DNA of 64,000 nucleotides from Alphaproteobacteria bacterium (GCA_021775965.1 JAJFGV010000071.1:58649-122648), one strand, 5' to 3'; positions 42,187-51,836 are shown, numbered from the stretch's first letter. Notes: a model not told the origin generated them from the letters alone. Translations and numbers: made by a program.

Positions 42187-42547
42187 CGTCTCATTCGTCA
42201 TTGCGAGGAGCGTGAGCGACGCGGCAATCTAGTTTTTTTTAACCACGAAGGCACGAAATTCCCTTTATTGTCATCCCCGCGGCCTACGAAGCCTTGGCGT
42301 AGCAGGCTTAAACAGCGGGGATCTGGTAAAAAAAATTAAATTACAGAGATAAACAGAGACCGCAGAGAATATTATGAAGCCGTCATTGCGAGCACAGCGA
42401 AGCTATCCAGTCTTTATTTTTTACACGAAGGATCGAAGAAACGAAGAGATTACCTTCGTAGCTTCGCATCTTCGCGTTAATATTTTCTACCCTCAAAGGC
42501 ACAGGTGGATTGCCGCGTCGCTGACGCTCCTCGCAATGACGATAAGG
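42187..42547. mobile_element. Non-coding element bounded by 34-bp inverted repeats inside a duplicated flhA end
   Basis: A 361-base stretch with no gene. Near-perfect 34-base inverted repeats (33 of 34) lie at 42196-42229 and 42508-42541, each of the REP type CGTCATTGCGAGGAGCG. Between them are further REP-like units (GTCATCCCCGC near 42271, GTCATTGCGAGC near 42383) and CTTCG-rich repeats. It looks like a REP cluster or MITE that entered at, or was copied with, the flhA 3' end. No transposase is present. Confidence 0.65.
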
Positions 42548-42580
42548 AAAGCGCGGATTAAGACGTTGGGGCAGGTTTAG
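42548..42580 (+). repeat. Right copy of the 33-bp flhA 3'-end direct repeat
   Basis: Encodes KARIKTLGQV and a TAG stop again, in an open frame that continues back through the repeat element to 42374 but has no start signal. The TAG overlaps the stop codon of the convergent TPR gene. Confidence 0.8.
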
Positions 42581-43254
42581 GGCTCGGTAGGAGTTTCTGG
42601 CCGATACTGTCCTGTAACAACAGCTTCACTTACATCATCCATAATGTCTATACGTTGCTGATGCACCTTCTTCACGATATCCGCATTCCCGGCTACTTCG
42701 GCAAAGACCATTGCCTTATCTATCAAACGAATAGCCTCACCCATATTCCGAAGCCTGACTTGCGTCCTGGATTTGCTGATATATGTGTAGGGTATCTCTT
42801 TAGAGTCGAGACGGTTTTTAGATTTAATTCGGAGTGCCCTGTCCAGTAGCTGAGCAGACTCTTCATATCGACCTAACCGCCTCAGAATAGATCCATGATA
42901 AAGTACATAGAGAGCATTTTCCGGCTCAAGAGCAACAACCTTTTCCAAGTGGGGCTCTGCCTTCTCATAGTTTTTAAGTTGAAAAAAAGTACACCCCAAC
43001 CATTTTCTATACTGTACATTTTCCGGCTCAAGCCTTACCGCTTCTTCATAACAAGACACTGCGCTTTCCCAACACTTAAGCTCGGTATTTAAACGGCCAA
43101 GAAAAAATACAGCTACCGCCCGTTCCGGATAAAGCGCGACCGCTTTTTCTGCAAGAGGAATCGCCGCTTCATAATCTTGCCAGTTCTTTACCAGACTGCG
43201 GGCCATATCAAGATAAGCCTTTGCCTGCCATTGCTCTTTTGATGCGCCACTCAT
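42577..43254 (-). CDS. TPR-repeat protein
   Basis: A 225-residue soluble protein made mostly of tetratricopeptide repeats: AIPLAEKAVALYPERAVAVF, AVSCYEEAVRLEPENVQYRK, KAEPHLEKVVALEPENALYV and ESAQLLDRALRI. Such arrays mediate protein-protein contacts. The ATG at 43254 has GGAG eight bases upstream; a codon two positions earlier is less likely. It is on the opposite strand between flhA and flhF, so is not part of their transcription unit. Partner unknown. Confidence 0.8.
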   Translation of the reverse strand: MSGASKEQWQAKAYLDMARSLVKNWQDYEAAIPLAEKAVALYPERAVAVFFLGRLNTELKCWESAVSCYEEAVRLEPENVQYRKWLGCTFFQLKNYEKAEPHLEKVVALEPENALYVLYHGSILRRLGRYEESAQLLDRALRIKSKNRLDSKEIPYTYISKSRTQVRLRNMGEAIRLIDKAMVFAEVAGNADIVKKVHQQRIDIMDDVSEAVVTGQYRPETPTEP

Positions 43255-43444
43255 AATCAAACTCCATATACATTACGCAAAATATTAGAGTCCGTATAAA
43301 TCATTATGTCTATCCTGTCAATAAACACCCTAATCTCCGATTTATCCCCAATTCTCCTTTTCCATACCCCTTATTAGGTTTATGCTCTGGTATGAAGCGC
43401 GCCTAAAACCTATACTGAACCACTTAATAGAGTAACATTCAGCC

Positions 43445-44464
43445 ATGCGGCTTAAATCTTTCTATGCAGACACCATGACAGAGGCTATGAAAATGGTTCG
43501 CGACAACCTCGGTGAAGACGCTGTTATTGTCGCCACGCGCGAGGAAAATGGCGGCCGCACCGTGCGGGTCACCGCCGCGATCGAGCCGGGCTTTGAGCTT
43601 GGCAAGAACGGCTCTGCCGCCGCGCCCGAAAGCTGGCTCCAATATGATGATGAGGAAGAAGAAGGCGCCATTGCCGAGGAGCTGACCGAAGTTCTCCTGC
43701 GCCATTCCGTCCCCGAAAACGTCATGGACAACATGATTTCCTGCGCCACCGTGATGGCGCTGGAGAATCCCGGCACCGCTTTGGTTGCGGCGGTTGAGCA
43801 TTTATTCACCTTTAATCCCCTGCCCGTTCGACCCCATGACAAAGCCCTGATGATGGTCGGATCGCCCGGCAGCGGTAAAACGCTGGCGGTCGCGAAACTA
43901 GCCGCGCGCGGGGTGATGAACGGCCTTAAGATCGGTGTGATTTCCACCGATACTGTGCGCGCCGGCGGGATAGAGCAGCTCGAATCCTTTACGCGGCTCC
44001 TCAACATTGATCTCAAAAAAGCCGAAACCCCCGAGGAACTCAACCGTGTTCTTGATGGTATGGAGGGAATCGATCAGGTCATCATCGACACGCAAGGCCT
44101 CAACCCCTTCGATACGAACGACATCAAAAACCTCGCCCGAATGATTGGTGGCCAGGACATTGAACCGATTCTGGTGCTCGCCGCCGGTGGCGACTGTGAG
44201 GAAATGGGTGAAACCGCCCGCGTTTTTGCCACACTGGGCGTACAACGCTTCCTGCCAACCCGCATCGATATCGCCCGCAGACTGGGCGGATTGCTGGCCG
44301 CGGCACATCAGGGCGGCTTAAGCTTTGCAGATGCGGGAAATACGCCTAAAGTAGCAGATGGGCTAAAAATACTCAGCCCGCAAGCGCTCTCAAAACTTTT
44401 GATGCCGGGCGCGTATCGGGAAAAACGACCTGAGCAGTTGAAAAGAACAGGAACGCGGCAATGA
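43445..44464 (+). CDS. flhF: Flagellar placement GTPase FlhF
   Basis: A 339-residue SRP-type GTPase that sets polar flagellum position. It has the FlhF N-terminus MRLKSFYADTMTEAMKMVRD, a short acidic linker, and the NG domain with P-loop GSPGSGKT (139-146), DTVRAGGIEQLESF, and DTQG at the place of the usual DTAG. The linker is shorter than in gammaproteobacteria. Its stop overlaps the flhG start (ATGA). Confidence 0.93.
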   Translation: MRLKSFYADTMTEAMKMVRDNLGEDAVIVATREENGGRTVRVTAAIEPGFELGKNGSAAAPESWLQYDDEEEEGAIAEELTEVLLRHSVPENVMDNMISCATVMALENPGTALVAAVEHLFTFNPLPVRPHDKALMMVGSPGSGKTLAVAKLAARGVMNGLKIGVISTDTVRAGGIEQLESFTRLLNIDLKKAETPEELNRVLDGMEGIDQVIIDTQGLNPFDTNDIKNLARMIGGQDIEPILVLAAGGDCEEMGETARVFATLGVQRFLPTRIDIARRLGGLLAAAHQGGLSFADAGNTPKVADGLKILSPQALSKLLMPGAYREKRPEQLKRTGTRQ

Positions 44465-45279
44465 CGAGTGACACACAAACCAAAACAATGACGGGCAGCG
44501 GCGTTCGCGCAAGCCCCAATCTTCTCGCTGTCGCCAGCGGCAAAGGCGGCGTCGGCAAGACATGGTTTTCAATCACCCTCGCCCATGCGTTAACCAAAAT
44601 GGGTAAGAAGGTTTTGCTCTTTGATGGTGATCTCGGGCTGGCCAATGTCGATGTGCAGCTCGGCCTGATGCCCAAGCGTGATCTGAATGACGTAATCCGT
44701 GGCCGCCTCAGCCTCGACAAAGTCATACAGGAATATCCCGAAGGCGGCTTTGATGTGATCGCCGGACGTTCGGGGCAAGCATCATTGTCTGCCCTGCCCT
44801 CACAACGTTTGTCACTGCTGCGTGATCAATTGATTGATGTATCGAATAGCTATGATGTGGTGATTGCCGATCTCGGTGCCGGCGTTGACCGCACCGTGCG
44901 GATGTTATCGGCCACCGCCGCGCGCACCATATTGATCACCACCGACGAGCCAACCTCGCTCACCGATGCCTATGCGTTTATCAAGCTTGGCAATGCCGCC
45001 GGCATGTCAAAAAATGTTTCTATTGTTGTCAATATGGCACCGAGCGTGGCCGAGGGTGACAAGACTTATAAGACACTGCTCAAGGCCTGTGAGAATTTTC
45101 TGCGCCTCAAGCCACCAATGCTTGGCATGATCCGCGTTGATCCGAAAGTTAAAGACACCATCCGCCACCAGACGCCGCTACTGACCCGCTCCCCCAATAC
45201 CGAAGCAGCAAAAGAAGTCGAGGCCATCGCCAAGGCTGTGTGGAAAGCTGTTGAGGGTGGTAAGCGGGCTACTGGTTAG
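44461..45279 (+). CDS. flhG: Flagellar number regulator FlhG (MinD-like ATPase)
   Basis: A 272-residue ParA/MinD family ATPase with deviant Walker A KGGVGKT (28-34), GDLGLANVDVQLGL and DLGAGVDRT. FlhG limits flagellar number and works opposite FlhF at the pole. The 20-residue N-terminus lacks an obvious activating helix motif. It is translationally coupled to flhF. No sigma-28 (fliA) gene follows, unlike in many gammaproteobacteria. Confidence 0.92.
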   Translation: MTSDTQTKTMTGSGVRASPNLLAVASGKGGVGKTWFSITLAHALTKMGKKVLLFDGDLGLANVDVQLGLMPKRDLNDVIRGRLSLDKVIQEYPEGGFDVIAGRSGQASLSALPSQRLSLLRDQLIDVSNSYDVVIADLGAGVDRTVRMLSATAARTILITTDEPTSLTDAYAFIKLGNAAGMSKNVSIVVNMAPSVAEGDKTYKTLLKACENFLRLKPPMLGMIRVDPKVKDTIRHQTPLLTRSPNTEAAKEVEAIAKAVWKAVEGGKRATG

Positions 45280-45768
45280 CTAGGCTTTAGAAGGCGCCTC
45301 AATATGTTGTACGTCTGCCTGGATTTTTAAGCCTGGCACAAAAGGCTGTAACGCATCCGCACTAAGATTCATATTTGCGTTGGGTGTTGAACGCGGGCCA
45401 GAAAATCGTAACTTCTGATAAAAATCAACATCTTTTGTTATTTCTGTTACTACTTTTCTATTATCGTTTTCTAACAATATTCCAATGCAGTTAATCCCAA
45501 AACCAATGCCAGAAAATAGAAGTCCACCCGCTTTTCCATTAAAAGCATGGGGCAAGGATAGACCAGTTACAACGCCCCCCGCATACTTAAAAACCCTGGC
45601 AGCGTTCGGATGGTGGGCATACTTTAAATGACGTTGAATAGCGGTGCCAGTAAGTATTCCTAACAAATCTGGACAAACGGCAGTATCTCGAAAGATTTTC
45701 ATTATGCCGTTATACTTCTCGAGATCTGGACCCAAATCTTCATTATTTTGGCTCTTAACTTCACTCAT
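45280..45768 (-). CDS. Hypothetical protein with a Gly-rich hydrophobic centre
   Basis: A 162-residue protein. The centre (about 63-100, GGVVTGLSLPHAFNGKAGGL then LFSGIGFGINCIGILL) is Gly-rich and hydrophobic and could span the membrane twice; the ends are polar. AGGAG lies six bases before the ATG. Its stop codon touches that of the convergent flhG. No family recognised; a stand-alone gene between flagellar operons. Confidence 0.55.
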   Translation of the reverse strand: MSEVKSQNNEDLGPDLEKYNGIMKIFRDTAVCPDLLGILTGTAIQRHLKYAHHPNAARVFKYAGGVVTGLSLPHAFNGKAGGLLFSGIGFGINCIGILLENDNRKVVTEITKDVDFYQKLRFSGPRSTPNANMNLSADALQPFVPGLKIQADVQHIEAPSKA

Positions 45769-45905
45769 AACGCACTCCTAAATTTTCATAAGTTAAGGTT
45801 ATTTAGCATATTACTATGGACCTTGCAAGATTATAAAAAACCACCACCGACATGGCCAAAATAGCCATTCTTTTACTCTTTCCCTATCTCCTATAAACTC
45901 CCACC

Positions 45906-47831
45906 ATGAGTGATTCAGGATTTTCACCCGGCGGCCCGGGAAATAACGGCAGTGGCGGCCCGCGCGATCTGGCCAACATCCCCGGCCTCGGTGAGCGCGG
46001 CAGTGAACAAACTGACGGACAAAGGGTCCGCCTGATCGGCGTGCCGAATGAGCTGAACGACGTAAGGAAACCAATACGTCTACAGGCCGAAATCATCGGC
46101 GACAACCGCGATGGCTCTGTACGGGTGCGCACAGATCGCGGTGAATTTAATATCCGCCCCGAGCAGGGCCGCGTCCAGCGCCCGGAAACCGGCCAGCGCA
46201 TCGACATCGAAATTCAGCCCGGACGACCACCGCAGCAAGCCGTCATCCGCGAGACAACACCAGTCGAACAACGCCATGCGCCAACGCCCACCACACAAGA
46301 AGGCGCACGCCCAGTCGAAACACCTGTGAATGTCGAGCTTCGCTCTTCCACGCCGGCACCGAACACGCAACAAGCCGAACCCGTGCAGCCACAAGACGTC
46401 GTCAGGCTGCTGCCGCTCGCTGCCAATCTGGCGCAGGATATTGTTCAGCCGATTGTTGAACTTATTCAAAGCAGCATTGTCGCGCGCACAGAAATCGCTG
46501 CGCAGATTATTGTCACAGAGGCGCAAGCGCAGGAGATAACAAACCTGATTAGAGCGCAGCCCCCTGCGGTTCCACAGCAAACATCGATCCTGTCTCTGGC
46601 GCAGTCCGAACCAATCTTGCAATCGCCTCTACCGCCAATATTACAGCCCGTGCTTCAGGACTTGCCAGCCCTCAACACGCCACAGATTATCCCGGAGGTG
46701 TCCTTTGCGCCGCCGCAACAAACGGTTCTGAGCATTCCGCCGCAAACTCTTGTGACGCTGCCTCACGAATTGACGCAGCCCATTACATTGACGCCTGCAC
46801 AAACACAGCCCGTTCTATCGATAGAACAACAACCCTTTGAAGCGCGGGTGACCGCCATCACTGGGCCCGATGTACAGATTGTGCCGCCGGGGCAGCAAAC
46901 GCAAACCATCACCGCACCAAACGCCGCCGCCATCATCCAAAACAATCCGGCGAGCAGCACCGCACATATTGTTGGGTTTATCCAGCAGAATTTTCCCGTG
47001 ATTTCATTTGCCCTGCCCGGCGATACCAGTGCACCGCTTTTTGTTATCCAAACACCGGGCAGCACATTACCGGTGGGTACGCAAATACAGCTGACTTCGC
47101 AAGCGGCATTGCCGACGATAACATCAGCATCACTGCCACCACTGACCACAGCAATCCCGGCGGCGTTTTTAACGCCCGAACCAACATGGCCAGTGCTGGA
47201 GCAAATTTATCAATCCCTCACGCAAGTATCGCCGCAAGCCGCGCAGGCCCTTAGCAACATGACACCGCAAGCCAGCAACCCGGCGCAGCTCGGCCCGGCG
47301 GCGCTTTTCTTTCTGGCCGCGGTGCGTAGTGGTGACATATCAAGCTGGCTTGGTGATAAAACCGTCGATATTTTGCGCCGCGATGGTAAGGGAAGTTTAC
47401 TCTCCCGCCTCACACAAGAAGGATCAATTTTAAGCCGCCTCAGTTCCGAGCCCATTTCACAAGACTGGCGCGCCATGAGCATCCCGCATTTCTGGGAAGG
47501 CGAGATGCATAAAATGGCGCTGTATTATAAACAGGATGGCGGCGGCGATAGTGATGAACAGGAAAAAGGCAAACAGACGCGCTTTATTTTTGATTTGAGC
47601 CTCAGCCAAATGGGCAAGGTGCAGCTCGATGGATTGTTCCGCACCACACGGCTTGATTTAATTGTCCGCGCCGAAAACCCGTTCAGCCAGGCCATGCAAA
47701 TGGAAATGAAACGCACCTATAGCGGTGCTTTGGGCCAAACCCAGCTGGCGGGCGAGCTGTCCTTCCAAAACCGCCCGGAGCAATGGGTGCAGGTTATCCC
47801 GACGGAACAGACATTGGGGGTTTCGGCTTAA
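45906..47831 (+). CDS. FliK-like protein with long Gln/Pro-rich body
   Basis: A 641-residue protein. Residues 40-110 contain a small beta region (RLQAEIIGDNRDGSVRVRTD). A long Gln/Pro/Thr-rich low-complexity region follows (about 110-420). The C-terminal 200 residues (FIFDLSLSQMGKVQLDGLFR, TTRLDLIVRAENPFSQAMQM) resemble the C-terminal domain of FliK. Since a normal fliK exists at 20275, this could be a second ruler or a FliK relative with another role. No good ribosome binding site before the ATG. It converges on fliJ with a four-base overlap. Confidence 0.65.
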   Translation: MSDSGFSPGGPGNNGSGGPRDLANIPGLGERGSEQTDGQRVRLIGVPNELNDVRKPIRLQAEIIGDNRDGSVRVRTDRGEFNIRPEQGRVQRPETGQRIDIEIQPGRPPQQAVIRETTPVEQRHAPTPTTQEGARPVETPVNVELRSSTPAPNTQQAEPVQPQDVVRLLPLAANLAQDIVQPIVELIQSSIVARTEIAAQIIVTEAQAQEITNLIRAQPPAVPQQTSILSLAQSEPILQSPLPPILQPVLQDLPALNTPQIIPEVSFAPPQQTVLSIPPQTLVTLPHELTQPITLTPAQTQPVLSIEQQPFEARVTAITGPDVQIVPPGQQTQTITAPNAAAIIQNNPASSTAHIVGFIQQNFPVISFALPGDTSAPLFVIQTPGSTLPVGTQIQLTSQAALPTITSASLPPLTTAIPAAFLTPEPTWPVLEQIYQSLTQVSPQAAQALSNMTPQASNPAQLGPAALFFLAAVRSGDISSWLGDKTVDILRRDGKGSLLSRLTQEGSILSRLSSEPISQDWRAMSIPHFWEGEMHKMALYYKQDGGGDSDEQEKGKQTRFIFDLSLSQMGKVQLDGLFRTTRLDLIVRAENPFSQAMQMEMKRTYSGALGQTQLAGELSFQNRPEQWVQVIPTEQTLGVSA

Positions 47832-48256
47832 CCTTCTTCCACCTTACGCCGATAGCCCTCAAGCGCAATCTCGTCCAGCTCATCGGATTCTTTCTTATCA
47901 GTCTCCGCCTTTTCTTCGGCCTCGCGTCTATCCTGCGTGATTTCAATCTTTTTCAGCTCGGCAAAAGCATTGCGCATATCATCGCGGGCAATATCAATGC
48001 GCGCCTCTAACTTCGCCACCGCATCATCAATATCCTTGACCCGGCCCTTGACCGCATCGGCATAGCGCCCGAAATAACCCATCATTTCCGCCGAATCCAT
48101 TTCAGCGGACTTCTCGCGTTCCTCGGTTAGTTGATCGAGCAATGTTTTTTTCTGGTTCTCAAGCTCTTCCGCCTGACGATACAGCTCAGCCAGAAATTTT
48201 TGTTTCTGTTCAACAACATGTTTGCGCACACGGATAAGCGGGTTGAGATCAGCCAT
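47828..48256 (-). CDS. fliJ: Flagellar export chaperone FliJ
   Basis: A 142-residue, nearly all-helical protein (LIRVRKHVVEQKQKFLAELY ... AELKKIEITQDRREAEEKAE) with the heptad pattern of FliJ, the central stalk of the FliI ATPase ring. It lies downstream of fliI on the same strand, separated by one unknown gene. The ribosome binding site is weak. Confidence 0.8.
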   Translation of the reverse strand: MADLNPLIRVRKHVVEQKQKFLAELYRQAEELENQKKTLLDQLTEEREKSAEMDSAEMMGYFGRYADAVKGRVKDIDDAVAKLEARIDIARDDMRNAFAELKKIEITQDRREAEEKAETDKKESDELDEIALEGYRRKVEEG

Positions 48257-48303
48257 ACCTCAATTATAGATGATTGAACGACCAGAAGGCTAGATGATTA
48301 AGC

Positions 48304-49026
48304 TCACCCCATTTTAGAAGGAGCACCCGGCGTTGAAGGGGCGAGGCCAGTTGCTACCAATTCTTGTTTATCATCAAGAGCCACAGAATCAGGTGCAACG
48401 GCAGGTACTTCATCATTGACTGCCTGTACAAAAGCATTCTGATGGGGACTGTCCGGATCATGCAAAGCCGCCCTATCATCAGCGACACCCTCCCTGGGAA
48501 TATAAAGGTCTTTAAAGAAATTCCTGCGCTCCATAATACCAAGGTGATATTCAAAACGTTCCTCATGTGTTTCATCCAAAATATTCCTTAAAAGTACAGG
48601 CTTGTCTTTTACAAACCCGGGAATGTCCGAACGTTCCGAGAGTTTTAGCATTCCACCCATATACAAATCATCAGATGTCACGCCTTCTTTTGTATAGCCC
48701 GATTCAACAGCTGTCTCAGCGACTGATCGCATACCACGGGCTTCAACCCTAAGCTTTTCTAGGTTGCTCATAATACCCTCTTTAAAATCCTCATCATAGG
48801 TAGTTTGCGCTACGTTTTCCTCTTCAACCACGCTATGAATATTCAATTGATCCGCAAGCGCCCCAAATTCCTTGGCCAAAAGACCGAGAAATTCTTTAGG
48901 GTTACCACTACGTCTCTGCTTTGTAAGCTCATCTTTAGTAAAGCGATCTTCAAAATCGAAAATCTCTTGAAAATATGCTACAGCATCAGCTGATACACCA
49001 TCCACTCGAATCACATAATCACCCAT
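48304..49026 (-). CDS. Hypothetical protein between fliI and fliJ
   Basis: A 240-residue soluble, acidic protein, AT-richer than fliI and fliJ. AGAAGGGTG lies seven bases before the ATG. The sequence is mixed helical with a Pro/Ala-rich C-terminus (VPAVAPDSVALDD). No motif, signal peptide or membrane helix seen. fliI and fliJ are normally adjacent, so this looks like an insertion, about 110 bases after fliI. Unknown function. Confidence 0.55.
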   Translation of the reverse strand: MGDYVIRVDGVSADAVAYFQEIFDFEDRFTKDELTKQRRSGNPKEFLGLLAKEFGALADQLNIHSVVEEENVAQTTYDEDFKEGIMSNLEKLRVEARGMRSVAETAVESGYTKEGVTSDDLYMGGMLKLSERSDIPGFVKDKPVLLRNILDETHEERFEYHLGIMERRNFFKDLYIPREGVADDRAALHDPDSPHQNAFVQAVNDEVPAVAPDSVALDDKQELVATGLAPSTPGAPSKMG

Positions 49027-49137
49027 AACAACACCCTTCTTTTTATACTTTTATATTAAAAATTACCGTTTATAGATTTTAACATAAAGGATGTTTAGGG
49101 AGCAATGTTTCCGTAAATTACCTGCAAATATAAGGAC

Positions 49138-50523
49138 TTAGTGAGGCTGGTCCTGATCATCCGCCCCTTGGTTATCGAGGCCAAAATCTTCTTCCTGCGC
49201 CACGCCCAAAATCCCGGCCAGCAGCTGGAAGCTTTTATCGATGCTTGTTGATTCATCCTTGTGCTGGCGCAAAAATTCCTCGATCTGCGGATAGATTGCA
49301 ATCGCCTCATCCACGGCCTTATCGCTGCCTTTTCGGTATGCGCCAAGACGTATGAGCTCGGCCATATCCTCATACGTCGTCACCACCTGCTTCGCCCGCC
49401 GGACAACCGCATTTTGCCAGTCATTAAAACAGCCCGGCATCGACCGCGAGATCGATTTCAAAACATCAATCGCTGGATAGCGCCCACGGTCAGCAATCTC
49501 GCGCCGCATAACAATATGCCCATCGACAATCCCGCGCACGGAATCGGAAATCGGTTCGTTATGATCATCCCCTTCGACCAGAACGGAAAACAACCCGGTG
49601 ATTGAACCCTGCCCCGGTGCGCCCGGCCCGGCACGTTCCAACAATCTCGACAACTCACCAAATGTCGTCGGCGGATAACCTTTGGACGTTGGCGGCTCCC
49701 CCGCAGACAAACCAATCTCGCGCTGCGCCATCGCAAATCTTGTAACGGAATCAATAAGGCACAACACCTGCTTGCCCTGGTCTCTGAAATACTCGGCCAC
49801 CGCCAGCGTCGTATAAGCCGCCTGCCTGCGCATCAATGCCGGCTCATCACCCGTCGCAACAATCACAACTGAGCGCGCCAGCCCGTCTTCACCGAGATCA
49901 TCTTCGAGGAATTCCTGCACCTCGCGGCCACGCTCTCCCACCAGCCCGATCACCGAAACATCGGCGGTGGTGTAACGCGCCATCATCGACAGCAGCACCG
50001 ATTTCCCAACGCCGGAGCCGGAGAAAATCCCCATGCGCTGCCCCCGACATGTCGCCAGAAATGAATTCACAGACCGCACACCAAGATCAAGCTGCTCGCC
50101 AATGCGTTGCCGTGAATGCGGCAGCGGCGGCTTGTTACGCAGCGGCACAGGATGACCGCCCTGCCCCAATTGTCCAAGCCCATCAATCGGTTCCCCCATA
50201 CCGTTAATCACGCGTCCGAGCCAGCGATCATCAGGCGTAATCACAGAATCGCCATCCTGAATATAGGCCCGGCACCCAAGCCCGACCCCTTCCAGCGTGC
50301 CAAACGGCATCAAAAGCGCATGGCCGTCCCGAAACCCGACCACCTCGCAAGGGATAGCCGACTTGCCATCGGGGCGCAAATGCACCATCGAACCGATTGA
50401 TAAATTGCTGGTAAACCCGGCGATTTCGACCAAAAGGCCGAGCACTTTCGTCACCTGCCCGTATATTTCCTTATCGGGAAGGGTCGAAATTGCGGCTTCT
50501 ACCTGGTCGGCCATTCTGTCCAT
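49138..50523 (-). CDS. fliI: Flagellum-specific export ATPase FliI
   Basis: A 461-residue F1-beta-like ATPase that drives unfolding and entry of export substrates. Walker A is GSGVGKS (169-175), followed by [20 protein letters not shown] and Walker [39 protein letters not shown] and the C-terminal chaperone-binding helices are present. The end is an acidic Asp/Gln-rich tail. It is first in a leftward operon with the unknown gene and fliJ; the ctrA control region lies behind it. Confidence 0.97.
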   Translation of the reverse strand: MDRMADQVEAAISTLPDKEIYGQVTKVLGLLVEIAGFTSNLSIGSMVHLRPDGKSAIPCEVVGFRDGHALLMPFGTLEGVGLGCRAYIQDGDSVITPDDRWLGRVINGMGEPIDGLGQLGQGGHPVPLRNKPPLPHSRQRIGEQLDLGVRSVNSFLATCRGQRMGIFSGSGVGKSVLLSMMARYTTADVSVIGLVGERGREVQEFLEDDLGEDGLARSVVIVATGDEPALMRRQAAYTTLAVAEYFRDQGKQVLCLIDSVTRFAMAQREIGLSAGEPPTSKGYPPTTFGELSRLLERAGPGAPGQGSITGLFSVLVEGDDHNEPISDSVRGIVDGHIVMRREIADRGRYPAIDVLKSISRSMPGCFNDWQNAVVRRAKQVVTTYEDMAELIRLGAYRKGSDKAVDEAIAIYPQIEEFLRQHKDESTSIDKSFQLLAGILGVAQEEDFGLDNQGADDQDQPH

Positions 50524-50618
50524 GAAAATTACCCATAAAGCTTTAAAAACCTATGTTTACAGTACACTGTCCGCGGCCTGGCCTCTACCCCAATTTGAGA
50601 AATTGATCAGCCCGTAAA

Positions 50619-50672
50619 TTAAATTTGTTAACTTTGTTAATATTTGTTAATATAGATGTTAACCAAGGTTAA
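50619..50672 (+). promoter_or_regulatory. Array of six TTAA boxes upstream of ctrA (CtrA-type sites)
   Basis: TTAA occurs at 50619, 50628, 50637, 50647, 50659 and 50669, at steps of 9, 9, 10, 12 and 10 bases. Two boxes extend to TTAAC and one to TTAACC. The Caulobacter CtrA full site is TTAA-N7-TTAAC, an 11-base step, so spacing is close but not exact. Array lies 45-98 bases before the ctrA ATG and may give autoregulation and serve divergent fliI. Confidence 0.55.
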
Positions 50673-50716
50673 TAAAGCCTTTCCGTGTAATCGTCACTAT
50701 CAAGGGGATATAAGCC

Positions 50717-51430
50717 ATGCGCGTTCTTTTAGTCGAAGATGATGCCTCCACCGCCAAATCCATCGAGCTGATGCTCAAATCCGAAGGTTATATTGTCGAC
50801 ACCACCGATCTGGGTGAAGACGGCATGGAAATCGGCAAAATCTATGATTACGACATTATTATCCTCGATTTGATGCTGCCCGACATGGATGGCTATGACG
50901 TGCTGAAACATCTGCGCGATGCGAAGGTCGAAACCCCTATTCTTATTTTGTCCGGCCTGACCGAGCTTGATAACAAGCTCAAAGGTCTTGGCTATGGCGC
51001 CGATGATTATCTGACCAAGCCATTCGACAAACGCGAGTTGGTTGCGCGGATTCAAGCAATTGTTCGCCGCTCACAAGGCCATTCCCAAAGCGTGATTGAA
51101 ACCGGCCGCGTCTGCGTGAACCTGGATTCCCGCACCGTCGAAGTTGATGGTCGGCCGCTGCATTTAACCGGCAAGGAATACGGCATTATTGAATTGCTGT
51201 CCTTGCGCAAGGGCACAACACTGACCAAGGAAATGTTCCTGAACCATCTTTATGGCGGCATGGACGAGCCGGAAGTGAAAATCATTGACGTGTTTATCTG
51301 CAAACTGCGGAAAAAACTGGCCGATACAACAGACGGTAGCAACTATATCGAAACCGTCTGGGGCAGGGGCTACGTCCTGCGCGATCCACAAGAAGAAGAA
51401 AAGAAAAAACAGGAAGTTGCGAGCGCTTAG
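50717..51430 (+). CDS. ctrA: Cell-cycle response regulator CtrA
   Basis: A 237-residue OmpR-type regulator. The receiver has the phosphoacceptor Asp51 ([13 protein letters not shown]) and Lys104-region TKPFDKRE; the DNA-binding winged helix ([54 protein letters not shown]) is almost the same as Caulobacter CtrA. The C-terminal tail ends Ala-Ser-Ala, reminiscent of the double-Ala degradation tag. In alphaproteobacteria CtrA turns on early flagellar and motility genes. AAGGGGA lies nine bases before the ATG. Confidence 0.97.
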   Translation: MRVLLVEDDASTAKSIELMLKSEGYIVDTTDLGEDGMEIGKIYDYDIIILDLMLPDMDGYDVLKHLRDAKVETPILILSGLTELDNKLKGLGYGADDYLTKPFDKRELVARIQAIVRRSQGHSQSVIETGRVCVNLDSRTVEVDGRPLHLTGKEYGIIELLSLRKGTTLTKEMFLNHLYGGMDEPEVKIIDVFICKLRKKLADTTDGSNYIETVWGRGYVLRDPQEEEKKKQEVASA

Positions 51431-51482
51431 GTTACAAAATCACTATTCGTTAGAAGGTATCAGGCAAGCTGGAAATTAGGAT

Positions 51483-51836
51483 TTATACGTAGTCAAGCGC
51501 CTTGGGATCTGCGTTTACCTCAGATTCAAGAGTTGTATCATCTACTTTGTTAATTTTAATTCTAGCTCCAAATGTTTGCATGAGTTGATGCTTAATTTTT
51601 TGTAGATCAAAGTTACTGTTTTCGCGCGCCCATAACTCACGAACAGTTGTCCCACAATAAGATGAGATCACTCCACCCCATTTATCGTGCTTAAGATAAC
51701 CATGGGGATCTTGCCCAGGCAGAGCGGCGTCTATTTCTCTGCAAATATCATCTTCCACACTTGTGTCCTCGTCCACCATCCCTAAACTTTCTTCGGATGG
51801 CAGGTTATTCAACTGAAAAAATAATTTTATGGACAT
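51483..51836 (-). CDS. Small hypothetical protein downstream of ctrA
   Basis: A 117-residue acidic protein, AT-rich, without signal or membrane segment; GGAGG lies six bases before the ATG. Convergent with ctrA. I see no known motif. One of several lone unknown genes in this flagellar region. Confidence 0.55.
   Translation of the reverse strand: MSIKLFFQLNNLPSEESLGMVDEDTSVEDDICREIDAALPGQDPHGYLKHDKWGGVISSYCGTTVRELWARENSNFDLQKIKHQLMQTFGARIKINKVDDTTLESEVNADPKALDYV

Noticed and set aside
42374..42580. Frame ending in KARIKTLGQV as a separate small gene
   Set aside because: It consists of repeat DNA joined to the duplicated flhA end and has no start signal; treated as a duplication remnant.
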